Position numbers and translations under genes: made by a program. DNA of 64,000 nucleotides from Paracentrotus lividus. Its lineage: Eukaryota; Echinodermata; Echinoidea; Camarodonta; Echinidae. Under the pieces are notes generated by a model. The model did no database searches. It was not told the origin of the DNA and saw only the letters and a program-made list of their open reading frames with translations. The stretch spans positions 16,240,220-16,304,219 of the forward strand of contig CALNVZ010000174.1 in NCBI GenBank assembly GCA_940671915.1, written 5' to 3'. Positions 13,426-26,130 of this stretch are shown piece by piece (the first letter of the stretch is position 1; the number at the start of each line of letters is the position of its first letter).

Positions 13426-15160
13426 TTAATGATAGCTGTCTGGATCTATTAATGTCTTATTCAATATGGATCACAACACGCGCGTATTATATCGATTCTT
13501 AAATTAGGGGACCAAGCATATTTATCATTTATTTATTCATTTAATATATATTGATCTTAAATTTAGAATTCAGGGGACGTCATTTTTTTCTAATTTCCAT
13601 GCATTCTGGTCACTTTACAAAGAATAAAATTTCCCCTCATGCTTCTGCGCTCACATTCGTTTTCAAAGGGGTTTAATTAATACATTATGTTCCTGAGGAA
13701 TTATATGAAAACGCATAAAATGTTATGTTGTTTAAAGATCACTCATATAGAGAAGATTTTCCGCTCACGCTTCGCTTCCGCAAATATTCTTTTTGAGATG
13801 GGGGGGGGGGAGGGTGATAGGCCTACTTCATATTCATGGAGATTTTCTCCCTATGAAAGCTACTTCAAATAAACAAAAATAGGCTTCAAGTGCCTTGATT
13901 TCACTCAATCAATCAAAATATATCAATGGGGAAGAAAACTAATAGGACTTCTTCATAATATTTCATAAAGTCTTTTAAAATTTTAGACATAGGCCTATGT
14001 TTCCCAGGCGCCATCATTTAAAAAGTGCGCAGGAGCGCCAAATTCAGGTTGAGCCACATGATCAAGACCTTACTCAATCAGGTAGGCAGATCTACGCTTC
14101 TGTCCAATAATAACTGTAACATAAAATTATCTGAAAACGAGTGTGTTCTAGGACATTTATGTGTTTGTTTGGTTGCTTGTTTTTTTAAAATCAGATTATT
14201 GTGAACACAAAACATGAAGGAAAGAAAGAACTCCAAGCACAAAGTGAGAGAGCACACATTTCTATTTATCCATCTATTTTCTATTATAATTAAATAAATA
14301 AATCGATTATAGCCCCCAAAATGAAATGAAACATAAATAATGAACTAATAAATTTGACATACTCAGTATCTTGTTCATACATGATGCATGGCATCATAAA
14401 GAAAAACTATTATGCAAAATAATACAGCAAGATTAGTGTTTGTGGCATAATGTTCCCATCAACCCGCACGTCCTGCGTAGCGCCACCTTTTGACCGAGAA
14501 AAGTGAGGCATATATTTTGTAAACTAAAAGTGAAACATATATTTTTTTTTCACGAGTGAAAGATTACTTCGATAGAGGAATGAATTATATTGTACACTGT
14601 GCGTTCGTATACACATCTCGCACAAGCAGTGTAAACATACAAGAATTTGTAACGTTATGCGTGGCAAGCACAGATTCAATGCGGTGCGTTCAAAAAGGGT
14701 TTCATGCCTTCGTAACTGAAGTGAGATACATGTATTTATGAAAATGGAATGCATTTTTTTTTTTAAGTGAAACATATTTTGGTGAAAAGTAAAATGCCAT
14801 TTTTGTTTACAAAAGAGAAATAAATATTTTGTGAAAAGGGAAATATATTTTGTGAAAAGCGAAACATAAATTTGTGAAAGTATAAAACATATATTTTTTG
14901 AAAAGTGAAGCATATATATTTGTGAAAAAAAAAATATATATTTTGTAAAAAGTGAAACATATGTATAATATATATATATTTTTGGAGTGAAATGTATTTT
15001 TTTTAAAAAGACATGTATATATTTAGTGAAACACATTTTTTATCGTAGAGTGAAATAGATTTGTAAAGAGAAATGTTATTTCTTGGAGTGAAATGGTTTT
15101 GTAAAAGAGAAATATATATTTGTTAGAGTGAAATGTAATAATATTTGATGCCCTATATGG

Positions 15161-16999
15161 CGCTGCCATAGACACAGGCTGCTAACTGCAAGCAAAATAT
15201 TAGCTAATGTCTAACATTTTTTTCTAAATGCAAGACAATTCGAAAATTGTGTTCAGCCCAACTACAGATCTATACTCTACTTTCACTGTGTACAATAAAA
15301 ACATACTTTAACCACAGGGATAACTAGGGTGGGGCACATCACAACATGTAGGCCCTTCATGTATGTTTTTAAGATTTTCAGATTGCCCCCAGTGAGAGAT
15401 GCTCTGTAATATAAGAATAGCCTCTGTTTATAGTCTAAATTTTACATCCCTAAATAATCTTGGGAGATTTATTACAAATCTAAAACAGATGTGCATCCAA
15501 ATTTGATGCCACACTGACTGTTGAACATGGGCATTTCAGTAAAAACTTTTCTATAGTTCTGATAATCACTGTAGTTCGGTTCATGGTGTACATGTATGTA
15601 CAATAACGGTTGATGAAAATGTTTTATTCGCTGCTAAATACGATTTGAAGTTTAAATGGCTTTTAAAGAAATGGTAGATGGGAACTTAATTATCAAACTT
15701 AGAAACCGAGTATGAATTGTGGAATTAGGGTGTTTAAGCATTGATACGCTCAACACTATTTTTTGAAAACTCATTTCTAATCTATGCAAGATAATTTAAT
15801 GTCACAGCAAAATCTACAAGAAGTAGGCCTACAAACAATTCATAACGAGCTATATGTACATCCATATAACTTTAATAATCTACATGACTTGTTTAAAGGG
15901 GAAAGGCAATTACAGATAATATAAACGAAGACATTTTAGTCCCTCTACATGTCTATCGTTAAGTATCAAGGCACTGGATTATGATTGCATTACCAAAGGG
16001 CATAGCAGACCAACTTACGAATATCATAGACTGGTGTCTCCCACTACGAGACCGATGCTCTATAGACTAAGCCCTCACAACTCCTTATTTACAGCAGGTC
16101 TGTCACACTTGTTTATCTGTATGTGACATTTAATCTAATGAATTCAGGATTCGGGTACGTATGATAATCAAATTAATGTATTTTAACATATTGCTTCCAA
16201 TACATTAGCTGTACAAATACAATATGCATCACAAAATGTTAGGACCCCTAATCTCTGTATCCTCAATGCAGGAAGCTATCCTTTATTCAACATTAATCCA
16301 TTCACTATCACTGAGATCTAATCTCTAATTACATCCTCTAACAATAGGTACAATACATCAGCAAAAAATTAGAACATACACTTCTCTTGACCAACATTTT
16401 GAAGTTTATAACATTTTCAAAAAGCTGTATTACATGCTACAGAAATCATTTTCTTGTGACACAATATACAATCAAGTGTACACATAATGGTAACTGCATC
16501 TCAGATTCTCAGTTGTATAGGCAGTGAACATGGTGAAGCACATATGAAAATTGCCTAAAGAGATTCATTTATAATTTTAAAAAAAAATTGTAGATCTGCA
16601 TGTCGTAACCTCCTTTTGATATTCATAAAACCCATACGATCTCTACCATGATTTTTGGATTTATAATTATACTCACCAGTATTTGATAGACAGATACAGT
16701 TTTACTCCAGTAATAGTATAATCCTGAGATTTGACAGATAAAATCCTATATCCTGCCTGAGCTGTTCCACGCTTCTCCAATTTCCAAATCCCAAGGATGG
16801 AAATTGACAACAATCCCAAATTGTAAACAATCTTCAAAATTCAGTCAGCTCCCATAAACATATACCAGGCAATATCCAGGTTTACATACATGCATGTACT
16901 TCATTCAGCAGAATTATAATACAAGGAGTCTATGAGCAAGCTTAGTGTTGTACACAAACGGCAACTGCTGGCGAGCTGACTGATAGAAGCTTAGGGCAT
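15161..16999. other. AT-rich intergenic stretch, nothing recognised
   Basis: Frames are short and no splice-supported coding segment, tRNA or clear inverted-repeat element was found. Confidence 0.5.
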
Positions 17000-17079
17000 G
17001 TAAATACGAATAGGCGTTTACCCTGCTAAACCGTCTTCCACTACTGCATGCATGCAATTTTCATGCATACACTGAGCAC

Positions 17080-17087
17080 TATAAAAG
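17080..17087 (+). promoter_or_regulatory. Possible TATA box
   Basis: TATAAAAG sits in a context resembling a core promoter: GCATGCATGCAATTTTCATG lies just upstream and CACACAGTGA about 25-30 bp downstream, where transcription could start. No gene was confirmed downstream; the first tidy small frame is 17439-17537 (32 aa). Weak without transcript data. Confidence 0.25.
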
Positions 17088-17366
17088 CTGTGCTCCCTCA
17101 CACAGTGAATGGACTGACAGTAGAGTGAATGATTAGAAAGATTGCACGACTCAGCTCACTGAACACTTCAGCAATAGAGCAAATACAGTGTGCGCAAACC
17201 AAGGCAAGGTGTAGTGGGCCCTCAGTTGAGTGTGGGTGAATAGGGGAAGAGGGTTCCTGACTCACAATGGGATGGGTAGCAGACTGAAAGGGGGCTCGGT
17301 CACTGATTGGTCAGGGGGATAAAGAGGGGTGAAGAGGGATAATGGAGGGGGCCTGTTTAGGCTTCC

Positions 17367-17674
17367 TCAGAAGAAGTCTGCTGATTCCAAAGAATTCAAA
17401 AGATAATCCAGGTCTTTAAGTTTGTGGCGAAGGACACAATGTCTTCGCTTATAGACCAACAATCAAAGCGGGATCTGATTATTCAAATTAATTCAACTGG
17501 AACCATTCAAGAATGTTTTAAACCCCAAAGGAATTAGTCAAAGGATATAGTTTCCTAAGACAAGATCTAATTAGTGACAAAATATGAGCAAATAGAATGG
17601 ATAATTACAGGATTTCAAGCTGTGAAGTCATCATCTTGATCATGGTTACCTTATCTTGCTGTGATTCCAGGGGT
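17367..17674 (-). CDS. Candidate last two exons of an unidentified - strand gene
   Basis: On the - strand a 25-nt segment (17674-17650) follows a strong pyrimidine tract and CTCAG and ends at a GTAACC donor. About 200 bp further, 17447-17367 follows TATAAG and encodes a lysine/leucine-rich tail that includes RHKLKDLDYLLNSLES and ends with a stop. The phases agree if the first piece begins inside a codon. The peptide is helical-looking but I do not recognise the family, and no upstream exon was found, so this may be chance. Treat as a hypothesis. Confidence 0.22.
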
Positions 17675-17699
17675 CTGAGAGGGAGAGGGGTAAATAGAA

Positions 17700-19385
17700 G
17701 GGGGATTGTTAGGTCAAGGATTCATTAGAATTTGACCACTTATGATGCAGTGTTAACAAGAGTTTATTCCATAGCTCTTGGTCCCCTTCAGTAGGATAAA
17801 AAAATAAAGGAAAAATATATACTTAAAACAAATTTTTGTCTTTGATTCCAATCCCCTTTTCACTTTTTAAATTTTGTACGGGCGTGTACTACTTTTACTT
17901 TTACGCGTTTACAATACATGCATGTATATTGGAATTAATACAAAATAAAGGAAATATTGCATTAACATAACAATAGCATTCGTCTTCATCTACGAATAAA
18001 GCCTTTAAAGGAGGACAAAAGTCCCTTTTCACTCTTTAAATTTGTATGAGGTACATGTGCTACAGTGTATATATATTTTGTTTGATCATGATTTTATATC
18101 AGCCAATGAATAATACTGCTTTTGAATATATATTAAATTCCAAGGCTTAAAGAGGGTAATGTTTGATCTATTAAACTTGTGCATGAAATTAACATGGAGG
18201 GATACAGAAACAGATAGTTGAAACACCTAACAGGTACTCTTTTCTGTTCCACTTTACATGATTTACACAATTATTATGCTCCACTTAATTTATTCATCAA
18301 ATAGGAGCACATCCTTTTGTTCAATGTTATGAACAACAGTTCCCATTATGTTTAGAACTTTTACCAAATCTATGGTGCGTAAGGTAGTAGCCTTGAAGGT
18401 ATTCCTATGTTGCTAATGAATTAAATGTACAATGTACTTTGATCCTTTCCACTTAAATTTCTGCTCTTACATGTATTTTCAATTTGTCATCATCTCATAT
18501 CACATTCAAAAGAGTTGGATTTTACAAATAGCAAGGATTAATGATCCCCCCCTCATTTTTTTTTTTTTTTTTTTTTGCAGAAGTTTTCCTTTATTTTTTC
18601 TAAACTTGAAAAAATGCTCAGTTGGAGGCATAACATAGAGGGAGTTAGACCTCCTTGTACCGTGTTTGTAGGATACAGGACTATGAGACTTTCACAAATT
18701 TATTGTTTTTTATTAATAAATAAATGTTTATGGTAGATAACATGTTTTCATTTTTATTTGAATTATTAAAAAGTAGAAGAAAATTACTTAGTATAAACTA
18801 GATGTTCTTTGTTAGACATTTTAAAGTCTAAATATTTTGAAGATAGTATACACATGAAAGGACAAAACATTATTTATTTATAAAAAGGCAAAAGAGAGAT
18901 TGAAGGGGGCAAAATATTGATGAGAAGACAACTATTAAGTTCTAAAAATTCCTTTAATTACAATCATAAGAACACCCACAGGTATGTACACACTCTAAAA
19001 AAAAACACAATAAATTGTTACTTACTTGGCCCACAAATATCAATTACAACAATGTAAACATCTACCAGGCCTTGATTTCCTTGATTAATAAACCATAACT
19101 TCAACATAGCTCATGCAGGGTAAATAAAACAATTGTCACAAACTCAATTCCTTTGGTAAATATGAAATTTTTCATTAAATATTCAATAAACAAGGCAAAA
19201 GGATATTGCTATACAATCCATAAAGGAGTACAACACCATGGAAATTTCATGCCTCAGTTCAATTTGATAAATTTTAATGACTTGAACTGTTATTCACTGA
19301 ACAATGCAAAATGATACTCCACTATCTATACTTCTTTATCTTTGTCATTATTTTGAATTGAATTTATAAGACAGGTATGGCAGTG
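17700..19385. other. AT-rich intergenic stretch, nothing recognised
   Basis: No long frame, RNA gene or clear mobile-element end was seen; poly(T) is present near 18556. Confidence 0.5.
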
Positions 19386-19386
19386 T

Positions 19387-20267
19387 ATTGTATTACCGGA
19401 CGCCTTTATTTTACTGCTTTAAAAAGGACAGTTTGAGGAAACGAAATTAAGATAAATTCGCACTAGTTATTCCAAATATTGTCAAAATTATGAAAATGTT
19501 AAAATTCTTTGATATTTACCAACCGTTTTCTTTGTATCGCGCTTGTCGCATACCCCTCTACGAAAAACAATTATTTTTGCGCCTGACAAAATGCATTATA
19601 ATTCCGGACGCGCCCCCTCTATGGGATACAACATTATAATTGCGTGTTATTTTTTAATTTGTTTTCGATAATCATATTTGTATGCTCTTGACTAGACTAG
19701 ACTGGCATTGGATTTATTTTGGGTTTTTGTTTGATAAAACATATCCTTTATTTCTTAATCTTTGTCTTTATGTGTGATCCAAGCCTTAAGAAAGATAATT
19801 GTTTCAGTTAACTTATCAACTTTGGATAATGTTTATCGACGTTCCTGTTCTCTATATATCGCTCTTGCGCTTGTGCGATCGTCATGATTGGAAAACCGGC
19901 TGCGGCATGCTGCGGCGCAAATGAACCGGCTGCGGCACTATAGAATCAATCACCACGGTCACATAACCGCACGTCAACATTCGGAGCGAGAGGATGAAAT
20001 TCGGCAAACAAGGCTCATTTTTTTCATTAAAAAAATAGATCCTCTATGTCAATTGTTAATGTAAAGTTATGCAATGTGAAAATTTAACCATTTTCTATCA
20101 AAAAAGAGATAAATAAGGTAAAACTTATATTTTTTTGCCTCATTTTAGCAATCTTGTTCCATGTTTTGGTGTGTGGAATTTAACTGCGCCGACCTACGCG
20201 CACAAAATTGCTTTAGGGCGCAAAAATATGTGCGTCCGGAATTATAATAGTGTCCGGTAATACAATG
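19387..20267. mobile_element. Non-autonomous DNA element with ATTGTATTACCGGAC ends
   Basis: The left end TATTGTATTACCGGACGC and right end GTGTCCGGTAATACAAT are inverted copies. Inside, AATTCCGGACGC (about 19600) and GCGTCCGGAATTATAAT (about 20233) form a second inverted pair. There is no transposase frame. Confidence 0.7.
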
Positions 20268-21423
20268 CGTCACTATACTTATTGTTTATAATGATGCATT
20301 GCTATTTCCTTTTGTAATGAAATGCGCTATATAAATTGTTGTTGTAAGAATGAATTATTATCACTATTCTATAGTGTCAAGTTACAATTTTTTGCAACAT
20401 CCTGAAATCAACCTACATTTACCTGTAATGTACCCTCCTCTGATTAAAATGTTGAATATTTCACAGGGTTTAAATCTTCCAAGATGGTGATTTAAAATTC
20501 AAATTGCATGTGACTGGCACAGGCTTTAGGAATATCTACAATAAATGGTAATGCTTTGTTATTTTCAAATAATTTTCCTATTATTGAATGATTAACAAAT
20601 GTGGAATGTGACTTCAGTAATAAAATAGATATGAAATTCTATTTCTAATATGAAAAATGTATTGGCAACAATTTTGTGTCATATTCAATTAGATGCAGAA
20701 TGGATTTCACTATAGTATCATTGTCAAAATAAAGCTTTGATAAGTTAAATTCCTTTTAATATGTCATCATCCTTTGAATAATCCTGAACTTTGTGCAAAG
20801 ATATTGAGCCTATAACATGATGTTCTTTAGGGCATATTTTTATCATGACACACAGTAACCTTACTTGTAGACTACTTGAATCTTTGAACCATTTTTGTAA
20901 TCCTGAATATCAATTTGCAAATATTGGCATAATACATTTCTGAATTCATTGTAGAAGTTTAGAACACAATAGATTTTGTCTTGCATGCAGAGTATGCATA
21001 ACCTACATGTACATGTATCTTTTCTCTTCCCTTTTAAAAAAAAAAATAGAAATTAGTTAGGATAACATTATGTTGATTAGTACACAGGGCTAAAAAAAAA
21101 ACTATGAACAAAACGGCACTGAAGGAATTCAAAGGGAAAGCCGATGAAGCATTTGTTCTTATCATTTCCATTCTTTCAAACAATCAATAAAACAAAAACA
21201 AATTTGCATTTTATAAGTTATCAGTAATACTTGTGAAGTCTTCTTATCATAGGGTAATCATTGATCAAAGTACAGAATATGGTTGTAAAATAATGGTGTG
21301 TGCTTTGACAAATATGATATGTGAAATTTGTATAATAAAATTTACATCTTACATATTTGTCATTTGACTACAGAGAGCACAATAGTCTTGCAACATTAAA
21401 TCAAGATACAGTGCAAACTGTAT

Positions 21424-21735
21424 TTAACCCACTCACTCATGACTTTATGGGATCGTCTATATTCACTGGGGTATGTAGTCACTGTCTCTTTTCTCTTTTT
21501 TTTTTTTTATCGGTTAATGAATACTGGTCAATAAAAATGATTTTTGGGATACGATCATGAAAACAATATGTTTTTAGGCATTGTACTCCTTATTCAAGGA
21601 CATTATCAAATTATTATTTCAAGCTTCCTTAATAAATCCAACTTAACCTATTAGAGACGAGCTGATTTGGCTATAACACACATTTCCCATAGACCTCAGC
21701 CCGAATATATTCGAGCTCTGTCCCGAACGGGTTAA
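21424..21735. mobile_element. Possible TTAA-flanked (piggyBac-like) miniature element
   Basis: The left end reads TTAACCCACTCACTC and the right end GAACGGGTTAA, so both start TTAACCC when read inward. The short inverted repeat and TTAA target fit piggyBac-type elements, but the match is only about 10 bp. Confidence 0.35.
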
Positions 21736-22370
21736 GGCAAACATTTTTTCCCCAAGTAGTGTATTTCTTCTATTCAGTCCTACATGTACATGGTTTCTCT
21801 TCTGGATATTCTTTTTTGAAAATAATCAGATAAAATATTTCCTGTTAAGTAAAAAAAACATTGATGACTTTTACAAACTACCTTTCTTCAGTAATGAAAT
21901 ACAGTTTTTACCTTCCCCCTCCCCCCATAAAAAAAAAATAATAATAATAATTCATACCGAGGATCATATTGGGACAAAGAGAGAAGAGCTAAATATGCTA
22001 ACAATATGGATGTACACTGTACATGTAAAGTGAAAATATCTCTATCACTGTTTCACTTTCAAACTGCTGTTTTTCTGAGAACTACCCTACAGAGATATCC
22101 AACAGGGATCAATAAAATCTCATCTTCTTCACAGCATATCTAATACCCAAAATCAAGTCAAATCAAATCAAAGCTCTTCAATATTATTATTAATACCTGC
22201 ATGATTTCAAATCATTTAGTCACTCACTGCTATTCAGTGACCTACATCAACATAACTTGAGGCACAAGTTACAAAAATGGGACCATTGGTCCGTTCTGGG
22301 TCATTTGATCAAAGTAATTCTTTTTACGTCCATGATCAAAGGTAGACAGCAATATATCCATGGATAGACC

Positions 22371-23386
22371 TGGGCAAGTCCAAGCTATTTGTTCCCGAGG
22401 TGGTGATTTTTCAACTTTTCGACCATTTTTGTATCAAGTGTGTCAGTGAGGTTTTAAAGGTACATAATGTATCATATATCACCACAAAGTTTATGAAATA
22501 AACTTAATGCAAAGGAGGTCAAAAAGTCATTTCAAGGTCATTTGACGTCACAAGGCTCATGAATATTCATGAAAAAATGATAAAATGCATTAAAAATGCT
22601 ATTTTCAACCAATATTTCTAAAGGTTTGTTATAAGAATACAACCAAAAAGTACATATTTTCTGTTTCAATATCATCTTGGCTTCCTCTGGTGAAAATATC
22701 ACAAGCCTAGCACATAACTTTACATATTTTTATTCTTAAAGTATTCATGTCTCAGAAGTTGTCTCACAAAAGATACTGAGCTGATGTAAAATAATGCAAT
22801 TATATTACTCTCCCTCCCACCTTAATTAATGAAACAAAATAAGTATTTTTTACATTGGTGTGTTGTATTATGTTTATTTTGTTTAATCAGCAGGATTTTT
22901 TGTACACAATATGCTGTTACGCCTTGGCTACACCAAATGTTTAATGGAAAATATTTCATGGAATAATTGTCCCGTGTGTTACTGTCCCGTGTGTTACGTT
23001 GGCATATTTTTGAAAACTTGACCTTGCCAAAAAACTTGAAGCTGTATCGACATTAAAATATGTATTTAGAAAGTTTATGACATGGTTAAGAGCATGTGAC
23101 TATGTAAGTTTTTATCTGCTCTCTAAATTTCCAGTATCAAGTGAACAAATTAAAAATTGACAAACACCTTTTTTTTTCTGGTCCCGTGTGTTACGAACAA
23201 ATAAATTATCATAAATTAAAAATGAGTCGAGTTATTTCAATTATTGTTTATGATTTTGTTGAAGGTTCTTAGTACCTTCAAAAATATACCCAAAGATTGA
23301 GATTTCAATTTAAGATTTATCAAAAAAGGCTATTTTTGTCTCCGAATGTCCCGTTTGTTACATTGCAAAATAGCGTGGACTTGCCC
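22371..23386. mobile_element. Non-autonomous DNA element with TGGGCAAGTCCA ends and repeated GTCCCGTGTGTTAC motif
   Basis: The left end TGGGCAAGTCCAAGCTATTT is matched by the right end, which reads inward TGGGCAAGTCCACGCTATTT. The motif GTCCCGTGTGTTAC occurs near 22970, 22986 and 23182, with a variant GTCCCGTTTGTTAC near 23348. A further inverted end (GGGCAAGTCCAC, about 23409) forms a hairpin with the right terminus. No protein is encoded. Confidence 0.7.
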
Positions 23387-23856
23387 ACCTACAATGTAGA
23401 CTTATGTAGGGCAAGTCCACCATATAAATGTACATATTTCCCCTCTCATTTTTTATACCCAACACTTTGGGGAATTAACCAAAGTTAATAAATGTCTTTA
23501 CACTGTTTGAGCAAGTTATTTTTATTCTAATTTAATCTTAATATACTGCTTTGTCAATTGCACTGAAGAAGGCCAGAGGCATAAAAAAAATAAAATAAAA
23601 AATTGTTGTTGATATCTTATCAAAATTATAGTTATAAAACGGTGGAGTTTGGAAAAAATCTTACCAACCAGGGTAGTGCTTGGATGTCTTCTTTTAAAAG
23701 CAACCATTATCATCAGAATAAATTATCATCATCGGTGTCCATTCATCAATTGACTACATTTCATCATCAAATTTTATCCTCATTATCAATTAAAAGTATA
23801 TCATCATCTTCATTAATTAACAACATTTAATATAAAATTTATCATCAATTGACCAT

Positions 23857-23888
23857 CATCATCATCATCATCAAGACATCATTCAATA

Positions 23889-23928
<40 letters not shown>

Positions 23929-23935
23929 CGATCAC
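23857..23935. repeat. (ATC)n microsatellite
   Basis: A nearly uninterrupted run of CATCAT units, preceded by more diverged ATCA-rich sequence from about 23700. Confidence 0.95.
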
Positions 23936-24899
23936 ACTATTTTTTATCATCAGCATCCATAACCATAAACATATTCCTAACCTGATTCAGAGAGCATGGT
24001 AATTATTGTTGAAATGGCACATTTGATGGTCAACAATGTGATTAACACAATTCTTAAAAAACAGGGACATTGTCACTGAATTGAATCAAAGTCAAATATG
24101 GTGAAACCTGCTTAAACTAATTAGAATCTAGCCTACATGTAGACTTGAGGCCTACTTCTAACAAAGTTAAGACTTAAGTTACTATAGATCTACTTAATGT
24201 TAGAGTTAACGTTAGAGGTCTATTCTTAATTCTATACAAATATCAGAATGATTCCGCAGAGATTTATTAAATCTGCCAATTGAGCCAGATCTATATTGTC
24301 TTGATTATTGTGAGCAATGATCTGGTCATTGTCACATACAGCTGCAAACCAACATTAGTCAGTACTGTAAAATGGCTGTCTGTTGATGAATTAAGATGGT
24401 TGATGAGGAAACTTCTCAATAATAATTAGCGAAACCAGCTTTAAACCTAGATCTACCTCAAAATAAATTAAGATAATCTATAGTCTCATTGCAATATAAT
24501 TCTTCCATTAGATTTTTAAAATTTTGTTTAGTAGAATTTTTAGACCCTTTTTGGATATGCCACCTTGACTTGGCTGTAGGTGCTCAAGACACTTTTCTGC
24601 ATTGACTTTCCATTGGAAGAAAACTGCTGCAATAAGGTACTTCCCAGTGCAAGGTCAATTATGAATTGACCATGCATAACTGTTAAGTGTAAGTGGGTCA
24701 TTGTCGACTTTTTTGTCAGTAGTTCTAAGTTAGACTTTCTAGATCTAACGTTAGACCTATTTTTTTCTAAAAACTCACCCTGGCTAGCTGGCCTTGTTGA
24801 ATACCGGTACCGGTACTCTAATCATGTAAACTTGAAATTATCAACATGCAATGATACTACGTAACACTAACAGGCCTACCGGTACTGTACCTTCTATCG

Positions 24900-25481
24900 G
24901 TATGTTGATCCCATGTTGAGCTTGACCGAATACCGTAGGAGAAACTTCGGCGTAGGCTAGGCTAGCTAGCTAGCTAGGCCCCTAAAGTACAGGCCAGGTT
25001 TTAGGTGCGCTCTCTTCTTCGCTCGTGAGGCGCTAGCGAGCGAGGTCGAGGCTCAACGCAGGTACTAAGGTACGTATACGGGCTAGGCTCGGCGGCGCAG
25101 CAGGCATATTACCGTATATCTAGTATTGGGAAATCTAAAAGCAGCCTACACACAAATTGGATAACATAGCGCAACGGTAGGGCCCGCGCTCACGATCACT
25201 TTGGCAAAACGACTTCTTCATCATACGGAGTGCATGCATTTGGCCCGCTCCCGCTGAAGAAAAAACGCACACGTTATAATAATTACGCTGTAGTATCTTT
25301 CTACATGTAGAAGGGACGACACCAGACGTTAACGTTAGAAGTCTAACTTGTTAGACAATGCTATGTTCTTTTTATTCGTCTTTTTAAATAATAATATATT
25401 TCTTGCTATTTCATCCTAAATTCCCTCACCCTTGTGAATAGCGTTGGATTTAAGCTCAGTCCGCCTAAGATAGTCCAGAAG
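24900..25481 (+). promoter_or_regulatory. DDHD1: CpG-rich promoter area and first noncoding exon of DDHD1
   Basis: The sequence turns from AT-rich to CpG-rich (CGCTAGCGAGCGAGGTCGAG near 25030, CTCGGCGGCGCAGCAGG near 25085). It ends in GCCTAAGATAGTCCAGAAG followed by a perfect GTAAGT donor at 25482. The first coding exon of DDHD1 begins at a splice acceptor (26915/26916) with untranslated sequence before its ATG, so at least one upstream noncoding exon is required, and this is the best candidate. The transcription start is not pinned down. Confidence 0.55.
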
Positions 25482-26130
25482 GTAAGTTTTTTTTTCTGGA
25501 ATTGTACTGTAGTCCCACATCATGTATTTGCATGTATTGGTTGCACACAGACTCGCAGTCACTGACTGAGTCAAGTCACAATCTGTAGTTTTTTGTCCTG
25601 ACCTGGATCTGGATATAGTTTAATTCTCTAAAAAGCTCCCAGTAATATTTCTGAAATACTTAGCATTCTACTTTCAAAAGATATGTCTAGAAGAATCTAG
25701 ACTATGATAGATCTATGATAAATTTGAATGTCTTCATAATAAATATATTTCTTGCTAGGATCTATTTCAAATTTTCCCTCACCATGCGCATGGCATTGTG
25801 AATAGCGTTGGATTTAAGCACAGTCCGCCTAATATAGTCCAGAAGGTAAGTTTTTTTTCTTCTGGAATTGTAGTCCCACATCATGTATTTGCATGTATGG
25901 GTTGCACACAGACTCGCAGTCACTGACTGAGTCAATTCAAGTGATAGTCACAATCTGTACTACTGTAGTTTTTTGTCCTGACCTGGATCTGGATATTATA
26001 GTTCAAATTTGTTAGAGATCTAATTCTCTAAAAATCTCCCAGTAATATTTCTGCAATACTTAGCATTCCACTTTCAAAAGAGCACCAATATGTCTAGACT
26101 ATGATATGATAAATTTGATCATGTCTTCAT
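25391..26130 (+). repeat. Tandem duplication carrying two copies of the DDHD1 first exon and its donor
   Basis: Copy 1 (about 25391-25735) and copy 2 (about 25738-26130) both contain GTGAATAGCGTTGGATTTAA, a CAGTCCGCCTAA-ATAGTCC segment, CAGAAG at the exon end and a GTAAGT donor (25482 and 25846). They then share the intron sequence GTCCCACATCATGTATTTGC. The offset between donors is 364 bp. Confidence 0.85.

Larger units (their letters stand above)
11085..15160. mobile_element. About 4.1-kb structure with roughly 700-bp terminal inverted arms
   Basis: The left arm (about 11085-11800) is matched in reverse complement by the right arm (about 14435-15160). Landmarks pair in the same order: ATCAAATATTA near the outer ends, arrays of the AAGTGAAA-TATATTT type, CATGTATCTCACTTCAGT against ACTGAAGTGAGATACATG, TGCGAACGCACAGTG-type sequence, and an inner edge with GGCGCTAC and GCGGGTTGATGG. 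The 2.6-kb centre has no transposase frame of its own but contains a Tc1-like element. It looks like a foldback or non-autonomous DNA element; no target duplication was established. Confidence 0.7.

Noticed and set aside
19020-19110. - strand exon candidate ending at a GTAAGT-like donor near 19020
   Set aside because: An in-frame stop lies close upstream, there is no acceptor with a pyrimidine tract, and no family resemblance.
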